DNA of 64,000 bases from Stenotrophomonas lactitubi (GTDB lineage Bacteria; Pseudomonadota; Gammaproteobacteria; Xanthomonadales; Xanthomonadaceae): contig NZ_PHQX01000001.1 of assembly GCF_002803515.1 (NCBI RefSeq), positions 3,224,001 through 3,288,000 on the forward strand. The letters are read 5' to 3'. Both the position numbers and the translations under genes were made by a program. The notes under the pieces were generated by a model. It was not told where the DNA came from and made no database searches. It was given only the letters and a program-made list of their open reading frames with translations. The stretch's first letter is position 1; the number at the start of each line of letters is the position of its first letter. Shown here in pieces: positions 57,361-64,000 of this stretch.

Positions 57361-58596
57361 ATGACTGCCATGCCGCACGACCACGACCACGATCACTGCA
57401 ACCACCTGCCCGGCGAGTCCTGCGACCACGACACCCCGCCACGTCTGGTGCCGCCGCCGCTGGCGCTGTACGTGCATCTGCCGTGGTGCGTGCGCAAGTG
57501 CCCGTACTGCGATTTCAACTCGCACCAGGCCAAGGGCGAACTGCCCTTCGATGCCTACATCGATGCGCTGGTGCGCGACCTCGACCAGGACCTGCCGCTG
57601 GTCTGGGGCCGGGTGGTCAGCAGCGTGTTCTTCGGTGGCGGCACGCCCAGCCTGTTCCCGCCGGAAGCCATCGACCGCTTCCTGCAGCAGGCCAGCGCGC
57701 GTCTGCGCTTCGCGCCCAATGCCGAGATCACCCTGGAAACCAACCCGGGCACCGCCGAGCACGGCCGCTTCGACCGCTACCGTGCGGCCGGGGTCAACCG
57801 TCTCAGCTTCGGCATCCAGAGTTTCGATGATGCGATGCTCAAGCGCCTGGGCCGCATCCACGACAGTGGCGAGGCCGAGCGCGCGGTGAAGATGGCGCAG
57901 GACGCGGGCTACGACAATTTCAACATCGACCTGATGTACGCCCTGCCGGAGCAGACCCTGGCCGGTGCCGAGGCCGACCTGGAACGCGCGTTCGCGTTGC
58001 AGCCGACCCACATCTCGCACTATCAGCTGACCCTGGAACCGAACACCGTGTTCTTCGCGCGGCCACCGCAGGGCATCCCCGATGAAGACAATGCCTGGGA
58101 CATGCAGGAACACTGCCAGGCGCTGCTGGCGCAGGCCGGTTTCGGCCAGTACGAGGTGAGTGCCTACGCCCGCCCCGGCCGGCAGAGCGCGCACAACCTG
58201 AACTACTGGCGTTTCGGTGACTACCTCGGCATTGGCGCCGGCGCACACGGCAAGATCAGTTCCGGCGCCGAGGAGCACGTTCTGCGGCGCTGGAAGCACA
58301 AGCACCCGCAGACGTTCATGGATACCGCAGGCACGGCCGCATCGTTCGGTGGCGACGAGGTGATCGCCGCCGATCGCCTGCCGTTCGAGTACATGCTCAA
58401 CCTGCTGCGCCTGCATGAAGGTTTCAGCCTGCGCGACTTCGAATCGCGGACCGGCCTGGCCCGCAGCGTGCTGGACGTACCACTGGGCGAAGCGGTGCAG
58501 CGCGGTTGGCTGCTGGTGGCGGACGGGTACGTGCAACCGACCGAGCTCGGCCGGCGCTTCACCAACGATGTGGTCAGCCTGTTCCTGGAAGATTGA
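57361..58596 (+). CDS. hemW: HemW-family radical SAM protein (heme chaperone)
   Basis: Radical SAM protein (411 aa) formerly called oxygen-independent coproporphyrinogen oxidase-like; now regarded as a heme chaperone. The cluster motif is C43-VRK-C47-PY-C50 in YVHLPWCVRKCPYCDFNSH. Also seen: SVFFGGGTPSLFPP, TLETNPGTAE, RLSFGIQSFDD, NIDLMYALPEQT and NYWRFGDYLGIGAGAHGK. It has an unusual His/Asp-rich N-terminal stretch (residues 4-24, HDHDHDHCNH then CDHD) not needed for the fold. The start is ATG at 57361 or 57370. Follows rdgB by 49 bases that hold a SMAG palindrome. Confidence 0.93.
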   Translation: MTAMPHDHDHDHCNHLPGESCDHDTPPRLVPPPLALYVHLPWCVRKCPYCDFNSHQAKGELPFDAYIDALVRDLDQDLPLVWGRVVSSVFFGGGTPSLFPPEAIDRFLQQASARLRFAPNAEITLETNPGTAEHGRFDRYRAAGVNRLSFGIQSFDDAMLKRLGRIHDSGEAERAVKMAQDAGYDNFNIDLMYALPEQTLAGAEADLERAFALQPTHISHYQLTLEPNTVFFARPPQGIPDEDNAWDMQEHCQALLAQAGFGQYEVSAYARPGRQSAHNLNYWRFGDYLGIGAGAHGKISSGAEEHVLRRWKHKHPQTFMDTAGTAASFGGDEVIAADRLPFEYMLNLLRLHEGFSLRDFESRTGLARSVLDVPLGEAVQRGWLLVADGYVQPTELGRRFTNDVVSLFLED

Positions 58597-58716
58597 TCTG
58601 CCTGCGGCGCGGCCATGGAAGGCCGCGCTGAATGAATCTGCGGCTAAAGTAGCGCCGTCACCGGCCGACACGGTAGATTCCAAGTTCGATACGCGGGAAT
58701 CCGGACCCCCTCGCCG

Positions 58717-60993
58717 ATGTCTGCTGTCTTCTCTCTTTCCAGTGCCGACACTGCCCGCCTGGCCGCGGCCGACCTGCCGCCGCGTGTACGCGAGCTGCTG
58801 GGCGCGTTGATCGGCCTGTGCCACCAGGCCCTGACGGCACCGCTGATCCTCACCGTGGAAGCGCTGGAGCAGACCCTGCTGCATGACGCCGACCATGCCC
58901 GCAACCCGCAACAGCAGGCTGACCTGCTGGGCCAGCGCGGGCAGCTGCATGCGTTCGCCGGTCACTTCAGCGACCGCATGCTCGATGCACTGGCTGATGC
59001 GCTTGCGCGGCTGCGTGAACCGGCCGCCGCGGTCGTGGCCGCCGTCACCCCACCGCCGTTGCCCGGCATGCTGGGGTTGACCCTGGTAGCCGAGCATGAG
59101 GTCGACCGCGACCTGCTGCTGACCGAAATGGTGCGCCGGGAAACGCTGCGTTCGGCCAACGCCTTGAACCTGCTCGGCCAGCGTCTGGGTGTTGTTGCCG
59201 GCGCGCCGGCCTTTGAAGCTGATACCCTGCCCCTGGCACCGCAGGCCCTGTGCGCAATGGTGCGCAAGCTGGCCGAACAGGATGCCCTCAGCGCCGACGT
59301 CCAGATGGCGCTGTACCGCAGTTTCGAGCGGCAGGTACTGGAACGGCTGGGCAATGTGCTGGACCGTGCCAATGCGTTGCTGGCGCAGCACGGCATCCTG
59401 CCAGGCCTGGTCTACACCCCGTACCTGGCGCGTTCTTCCAGCACCCGCCGGATCATCACCCAGTCGGTCGGCAGCGGCCGCAGCGGACGCCCGTCACCGC
59501 GCGTGCCCACGCCGATGACCGGCTGGGGTGGCTCGGCACCGGCCGGCTCATGGTCGACATTGATGCAGGACGCCTTCGCCGATGCGGCTGCGCCCGGCGC
59601 CTCGGCCGGGCTGACGGTACCGGCCAACAGCGTGCTGCATGAAATGCTGCAACGGGCACGGCCGACCCCGCAACCAGCGGCCGATCCCGCTGCCCTGCCC
59701 AGCGCAGCGGTTGATGCCGTGCTGGCGCGCCTGCAGGGCCAGGCCAGCGCCGCCAGCGCCATGACCGATCTGCAGGCCGCCGTGGTCGCCCAGCTGCGCA
59801 GCGAACATGGCGCGCACGCCAGCCTTGGCAGCCACGATCGTGACAATCTTGATCTGCTGCGCCTGCTGCTGCAGCAGGTACAGCAGCAGCAACGTCCGGA
59901 CCCGGTGCCGGCCGCGCTGCTCGCGCGCCTGCAGGTACCACTGGCGCGCGCAGCGATGGCCGATCCCGGGTTCTTCGTTCGCGACGAACACCCGGCACGC
60001 GAACTGCTGAACCATGTCGCTGAAGCCGGCGCCAGCTGGCTCGGCGATGACGATGTCGATCCGCAGCTGCTGCAACGGCTGGCGCAGAGCGTGCAGGGCC
60101 TGCTCGGCCAGGATGCGCGGACGCCCGAGGCCTTTGCCACCGCCAACGAAGAAATACAGCAGCACCAGCGTGCCGCCGCGCACCGCGCCGAACTGGCCGA
60201 ACGCCGTCACGTGGAAGCCGCACGCGGCAAGGAACGGCTGGAACTGGCGCGACGCCAGGCCAATGCGCAGATCGACCAGTGCTGCGACACGCAGGAGCCG
60301 CCACGCTTCGTGCAGACACTGCTGCGCCAGGCCTGGGCGGACGCGTTGACGCTGACCCGCCTGCGCCACGGTGATGATTCGCCGCAATGGCAGGAGCGCC
60401 TGCAGCAGACCGAACGCATCGCTGCGATCACTGCCGAGGCCGCCAGCGAAAGCAGCGTGACCGATGCTCCGCTGGCCGCCGAGGTTGAATCGGCCCTGCT
60501 GCAGGTCGGCTACCACGCAGAGGAAGCCGCAGCCGTCGCGCGCCGCCTGTCCACACCCGGTGGCGAAGATGAAAGCACCTCACGCACCGAACTCAGCGCG
60601 CGCCTGAAGGCGCATGCGCGTCTGGGCGAACACGCAGGCGCACAGCCCTTGGCAAGCGATTCCGCACCGCGCAGCGAGGCCGAGGAGGCCTGCTACCAGC
60701 AGTTGTGCGCGCTGCCCTTCGGCAGCTGGTTCGATATCGATGACGGCGAAGGCACTCTGCGTCGCCAGCGCCTGTCCTGGTACAGCCTGCTGACCGGCCA
60801 TGTGCTGTTCGTCAACGCGCGTGGGCAGAAGATCGGCGAAACCACCCTGGATACGCTGGCCCGGCAGATGAGCGCCGGACGCGCGCAACTGGTCACCGAA
60901 GACAAGGGCCGTCTGGTCGACCGCGCCTGGCAGGCCAGCCTGAGCGCGCTGCGCACGCTCGCCGGACGTCGCCCACAGGAGCCCAACGCATGA
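58717..60993 (+). CDS. DUF1631-family protein
   Basis: Large soluble protein (758 aa) of the DUF1631 family, mostly helical. The N-terminal part has LLGALIGLCHQALTAPLILTVEALEQ; the middle is Ala/Gln-rich with coiled-coil-like stretches (AAHRAELAERRHVEAARGKERLELARRQA, in parts); the C-terminal 90 residues form a compact, more conserved domain with FGSWFDIDDGEGTLRRQRLSWYSLLTGHVLFVN (short: LSWYSLLTGHVLFV). Its stop overlaps the start of a PilZ-domain gene (ATGA), suggesting a joint role in a c-di-GMP-linked process such as surface behaviour. No enzyme motif recognised. Confidence 0.8.
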   Translation: MSAVFSLSSADTARLAAADLPPRVRELLGALIGLCHQALTAPLILTVEALEQTLLHDADHARNPQQQADLLGQRGQLHAFAGHFSDRMLDALADALARLREPAAAVVAAVTPPPLPGMLGLTLVAEHEVDRDLLLTEMVRRETLRSANALNLLGQRLGVVAGAPAFEADTLPLAPQALCAMVRKLAEQDALSADVQMALYRSFERQVLERLGNVLDRANALLAQHGILPGLVYTPYLARSSSTRRIITQSVGSGRSGRPSPRVPTPMTGWGGSAPAGSWSTLMQDAFADAAAPGASAGLTVPANSVLHEMLQRARPTPQPAADPAALPSAAVDAVLARLQGQASAASAMTDLQAAVVAQLRSEHGAHASLGSHDRDNLDLLRLLLQQVQQQQRPDPVPAALLARLQVPLARAAMADPGFFVRDEHPARELLNHVAEAGASWLGDDDVDPQLLQRLAQSVQGLLGQDARTPEAFATANEEIQQHQRAAAHRAELAERRHVEAARGKERLELARRQANAQIDQCCDTQEPPRFVQTLLRQAWADALTLTRLRHGDDSPQWQERLQQTERIAAITAEAASESSVTDAPLAAEVESALLQVGYHAEEAAAVARRLSTPGGEDESTSRTELSARLKAHARLGEHAGAQPLASDSAPRSEAEEACYQQLCALPFGSWFDIDDGEGTLRRQRLSWYSLLTGHVLFVNARGQKIGETTLDTLARQMSAGRAQLVTEDKGRLVDRAWQASLSALRTLAGRRPQEPNA

Positions 60994-61364
60994 GTACGCA
61001 ACCGCCCCTTGATACCCGTCGCGCGCCGCGACGGCAGGTCTCCGACCTGGTACCGGTGACCGACCAGATGCGCGACAGCGTGGTCGGCCGGCTGGGCAAC
61101 GTGTCCGAGACCGGCATGCTGATGCTGGCCAGCGCCGCGCTGCGCGACGATGCGCTGTATCAGTTGCGCTTCCCGTTGCCGTTGGCCGATGGTCGCAGCG
61201 AGGTGATCGATGTCGGCGTACACCTGCTGTGGAGCGAACCGGCGCATGCACCCGGCCAGAGCTGGGCAGGCTTCCGCTTCCTGACCCTGTCACGCGAGCA
61301 TCGGCAGCAACTACGCCTGTGGATCGGCGAAGACAGCGACGAGGCACCGGTTTCGACGGGCTGA
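60990..61364 (+). CDS. PilZ-domain protein
   Basis: Small cytoplasmic protein (124 aa) of the PilZ fold. The c-di-GMP-binding pattern RxxxR is covered by RRAPRRQV near residues 10-17, and the second motif [D/N]xSxxG by N38-V-S-E-T-G43 approximately. Both motifs look complete, so c-di-GMP binding is plausible. Translationally coupled to the DUF1631 gene upstream by a 4-base overlap. Confidence 0.85.
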   Translation: MSTQPPLDTRRAPRRQVSDLVPVTDQMRDSVVGRLGNVSETGMLMLASAALRDDALYQLRFPLPLADGRSEVIDVGVHLLWSEPAHAPGQSWAGFRFLTLSREHRQQLRLWIGEDSDEAPVSTG

Positions 61365-61439
61365 GTGCCGGTTCCGGCACAGCGGAGTGCGTCGGTATCC
61401 GGCAGAATCTAGGGCCGTTTTCCGTGTCGAGCCACCGCA

Positions 61440-62771
61440 ATGATCCAGCAAGACCCCGGCGCCCTGTATCCCGACCACCTGGCCGTGCTGTGCCGACGCG
61501 CCGAGCAGGCGCTGGCACGCGGCGGCTTCGACCACCTGGTGGTGCCCAGCGGCACCCTGCACTACCAGGTCTTCGACGACCGTGACTACCCGTACGCGGT
61601 CAACCCGCAGTTCAAGGCCTGGCTGCCGCTGACCCGGGTGCCCAACAGCTGGATCGTGTTCACCCCGGGCAAGCGCCCGGCGGTGATCTTCCACCAGCCG
61701 TTCGACTACTGGCATGTAGTGCCGGATGCACCGAGCGGCTGGTGGGTCGAGCACTTCGACATCCACATCATCCGCACGCCCGAGGAAGCGCTGGCACTGC
61801 TGCCGTCCGACCCGGCGCGCTGCGCGATCCTGGGTGAACCGCAGAGCGCGCTGGGCGCGTATGTGCCGAACAACCCGGCGCCGGTGGTGAACTACCTGGA
61901 ATGGCATCGCGGCAGCAAGACGCCGTATGAAATCGCACTGATGCGCCAGGCGCAGGTGCTCGGCGTGCGCGGCCATCGCGCAGCCGAAGCGGCGTTCCGC
62001 AATGGCGCCGACGAGTTCAGCATCCACATGGCGTACTGCCAGGCCGTGGGCCAGGACGCCACTGAACTGCCGTACGGCAACATCGTGGCCCTGAACGAAC
62101 ATGCGGCAGTGCTGCATTACACCGAACTGGGCCGCAAGGCACCGCAGCCGCTGCGCAGCTTCCTGATCGACGCCGGCGCCAGCGCGCATGGTTATGCCAG
62201 CGACATCACCCGCACCTACGCCGCCGCCGGCCATGACGAGTTCGCGGCAATGATCGAAGCCGTCGATGCCGCGCAGCAGACGATGTGCGCAGCGGTGCGC
62301 CCGGGCTTCGACTACAAGCAGCTGCATGTTGATGCGCATCTGTCGTTGATGGGCGTGCTGAAGGACTTCGGCGTGATCAAGGTGTCGCCGCAGACCGCGC
62401 TGGAAACCGGCGTCAGCGCCGCGTTCTTCCCGCATGGCATCGGTCATCTGATCGGCCTGCAGGTGCATGACGTGGCCGGTTTCGCGGCCAGCGATGAAGG
62501 CGGCCGTATCGAGCGCCCGGCGGGTCATCCGTACCTGCGCCTGACCCGCGTACTGGAACCGGGCATGGTGGTAACGATCGAGCCGGGTTTGTACTTCATC
62601 GACATGCTGTTGAACGAAGTGAAGGCTGCCGGCCATGGCGATGCGATCAACTGGGATCGTGTGGACTTCTTCCGCCCGTACGGCGGCATCCGCATCGAAG
62701 ACGAAGTGCTGTGCACTGATGCCGAGGCGGACAATCTGACGCGGCCGGTGTTTGCGGCGGCGAACGGCTGA
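61440..62771 (+). CDS. pepQ: Xaa-Pro dipeptidase PepQ
   Basis: M24 metallopeptidase that hydrolyses dipeptides with C-terminal proline (443 aa, the same length as E. coli PepQ). All five dinuclear metal ligands can be placed: D244 and D255 (LIDAGASAHGYASDITRTY), H336 (GIGHLIGLQVHD), E381 (VTIEPGLYF) and E420 (GIRIEDEVL). An N-terminal creatinase-type domain precedes them. A three-way-junction element starts 44 bases after its stop. A related M24 enzyme, PepP, is encoded convergently. Confidence 0.95.
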   Translation: MIQQDPGALYPDHLAVLCRRAEQALARGGFDHLVVPSGTLHYQVFDDRDYPYAVNPQFKAWLPLTRVPNSWIVFTPGKRPAVIFHQPFDYWHVVPDAPSGWWVEHFDIHIIRTPEEALALLPSDPARCAILGEPQSALGAYVPNNPAPVVNYLEWHRGSKTPYEIALMRQAQVLGVRGHRAAEAAFRNGADEFSIHMAYCQAVGQDATELPYGNIVALNEHAAVLHYTELGRKAPQPLRSFLIDAGASAHGYASDITRTYAAAGHDEFAAMIEAVDAAQQTMCAAVRPGFDYKQLHVDAHLSLMGVLKDFGVIKVSPQTALETGVSAAFFPHGIGHLIGLQVHDVAGFAASDEGGRIERPAGHPYLRLTRVLEPGMVVTIEPGLYFIDMLLNEVKAAGHGDAINWDRVDFFRPYGGIRIEDEVLCTDAEADNLTRPVFAAANG

Positions 62772-62815
62772 GCCCCTCGTGGTTGGTCGCGAAACGCATC
62801 GAGACTACTGAGGCT

Positions 62816-62921
62816 TGGCCGGGCGGGTGAGCTGCGCAGGGGACGCCGTAAATACGTCCCTGTAGGCTCGGGCGCGCCATCCATGGCGCTTACGCCCCTG
62901 CGCAGCCCACCCGCCCGGCCA
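62816..62921. repeat. Three-way-junction interspersed element, copy D
   Basis: Arms 62816-62842 and 62895-62921 pair at 26 of 27 positions, with the one mismatch being G.U-compatible on the minus strand. The core matches copy A in the first hairpin (TAC-GTCCCT-GTA) and has GCGCC-ATCCAT-GGCGC as second. It may end the pepQ transcript. Confidence 0.75.
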
Positions 62922-62998
62922 CGGACAGTTTCCGTGTGCGGCCAGCCACGGAAGAAAGAAAGAAAAGCAAAAGCGGGTCGCTTGCTACGCTCGCTCTG

Positions 62999-63024
62999 TG
63001 TCGACCAAGGTCGACACCTACCAA
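62999..63024 (-). repeat. GTAG palindrome with GTCGACC stem
   Basis: Reads GGTAGGTGTCGACCTTGGTCGAC on the minus strand in parts (GGTAGGTGTCGACC, TTGGTCGACAC). Same family as the unit at 46229-46252. Confidence 0.7.
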
Positions 63025-63077
63025 CAGCCGCCCGTCCCAACAACCGCCGTTACCAACAGCCGCAGGAATCTGTCAGA

Positions 63078-63181
63078 GGTGGGGCGGTGTGGGTGGGCAG
63101 GACCGTTGGCGCCATGGATGGCGCCATCGAGCCCCCATGGATGGGTTTACGGCGTGTCCTGACTACCCACACCGCCCCGCC
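63078..63181. repeat. Three-way-junction interspersed element, copy E (opposite orientation)
   Basis: Arms 63078-63102 and 63157-63181 pair at 22 of 25 positions; two of the three mismatches are G.T on the plus strand. The core is in the same orientation as copy B and identical to it in both inner hairpins. With copy D and a GTAG palindrome it fills the 483-base gap between pepQ and pepP; no gene is seen there. Confidence 0.75.
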
Positions 63182-63254
63182 ATCCCACGCAATGCCGCTC
63201 TGGCTTTGGCTGTTGCCTCTGCAGGTGCAGGGCTGCAAGCCCTGCCGAAAATCC

Positions 63255-64000
63255 TTACCCCGCCATCAACGCTTCGATCTCGTCGGCGCTGCGCTCCAGG
63301 CCTTCGGTCAACACCCGATGCCCGTCGTCGGTGATCAGCACGTCATCTTCGGTACGGATGCCGATGCCGCGCCAGCGCGGCTCCACCGTCGTGTCGTCCA
63401 CGCCGATGTACAGCCCCGGCTCGATGGTGAATGCCATGCCCGGCTCCAGCAGGCGCGAATCGCCGGCCAGGCGGTAATCGCCTACGTCGTGCACATCCAG
63501 CCCGATCCAGTGCCCGGTCTTGTGCCGGTAGAAACGCTGGTACAACCCTTCGGCAAGATTCTTTTCCAGCGTGCCCTTCAACAGGCCCAGTTGCAGCAAC
63601 CCCTCGGTGAGGGTCTGCACCGCCGCCAGATGGCCCATTTCGTACGCTACTCCCGGTTTGGCCTGGGCCAGTGCCGCCGCCTGCGCCGCCCCCACCAGAT
63701 CATGCAGCGCGCGCTGCTCGGCGCTGAAACGACCGTTGACCGGGAACGTGCGGGTGATGTCGCTGGCATAGCCGCGGAACTCGGCACCGGCGTCGATCAA
63801 CACCAGTTCGCCGTCGCGCGAACGCGCGTTGTTGTCGCGGTAATGCAGGATGCAGGCGTTGCGGCCGGCACCGACGATGCTGCAGTACGCAGGCACCGCG
63901 TCGTTGGCGCGGAACACCCGCTCCAGTTCGGCCTGCAGTTCGTACTCGTGGATGCCGGCCTTCGCGGCCTGCATGGCGGCACGATGTGCCAGCACGCTGA
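63255..64000 (-). CDS. pepP: Xaa-Pro aminopeptidase PepP, C-terminal part (cut by window edge)
   Basis: M24 aminopeptidase P that removes N-terminal residues before proline. The last 247 residues are present and include the metal-site motifs LIDAGAEFRGYASDITRTFPVNG, HKTGHWIGLDVHDVG, FTIEPGLYIG and GIRTEDDVLIT in family order. The N-terminal creatinase domain and start lie beyond the window. It is convergent with pepQ, and two interspersed elements separate their ends. Confidence 0.94.
   Translation of the reverse strand, partial: SVLAHRAAMQAAKAGIHEYELQAELERVFRANDAVPAYCSIVGAGRNACILHYRDNNARSRDGELVLIDAGAEFRGYASDITRTFPVNGRFSAEQRALHDLVGAAQAAALAQAKPGVAYEMGHLAAVQTLTEGLLQLGLLKGTLEKNLAEGLYQRFYRHKTGHWIGLDVHDVGDYRLAGDSRLLEPGMAFTIEPGLYIGVDDTTVEPRWRGIGIRTEDDVLITDDGHRVLTEGLERSADEIEALMAG

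Overview
The window looks like a chromosomal segment of a Stenotrophomonas (S. maltophilia complex) or a close Xanthomonadaceae relative. The DNA is very GC-rich, protein styles are xanthomonad, and many short GTAG-led palindromes of the SMAG/REP type sit between genes. No tRNA, rRNA, IS element, prophage, integrase or CRISPR array was seen.

Layout. 1-8.3 kb: start of gap (minus, cut by the window edge), ompW with a perfect FNR/Anr-type box, a secreted S1/P1 nuclease with a persulfide-dioxygenase-like metallo-hydrolase, a BlaI/M56-TonB/lipoprotein regulatory operon, a flavin-reductase-like protein and an acetyl-CoA hydrolase/transferase. 8.3-11.9 kb: transketolase and a dicarboxylate/glutamate symporter. 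11.9-18.9 kb (minus): a MoxR-DUF58-DUF4381-BatA-BatB/C-BatD envelope operon built with ATGA overlaps. 19.2-24.4 kb (minus): type IV pilus operon pilMNOPQ, divergent from PBP1A at 24.6-27.0 kb. 28.0-39.1 kb (minus): an adhesion island with a CS1/cable-type alpha chaperone-usher pilus (pilin, usher, tip, chaperone), then a 1686-residue trimeric autotransporter and a small membrane protein. 39.3-43.0 kb: OB-fold stress protein, alpha/beta hydrolase, AraC-type regulator, a polytopic membrane protein and a 23-residue membrane peptide. 43-46 kb: gltA, rpmE2 and a nucleoside hydrolase. 46.4-48.6 kb: a candidate structured leader with a small unknown gene, then a self-inhibited class II Fic AMP-transferase with an AT-rich dyad over its promoter. 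48.6-55.5 kb (minus): yicC-gmk-rpoZ-spoT-ridA-recG. 55.6-64 kb: rph-VOC-rdgB-hemW, DUF1631-PilZ, pepQ, and the C-terminal part of a convergent pepP.

The most unusual signal is non-coding. Five copies of one interspersed element (1267, 1530, 46056, 62816, 63078) share a conserved core but carry different long arms that are complementary within each copy. Two inner hairpins also keep pairing while their sequences differ. This is what a folded three-way-junction RNA or ssDNA would produce, and most arm mismatches are G.U-compatible on one strand only. Other non-coding observations are SMAG palindromes that supply stop codons or sit between a ribosome-binding site and a start codon, a nine-C tract just before the pilus usher start, and an intra-operon hairpin between pilin and usher. 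Functions of individual genes are family-level assignments from sequence motifs; novelty of the elements could not be checked here.
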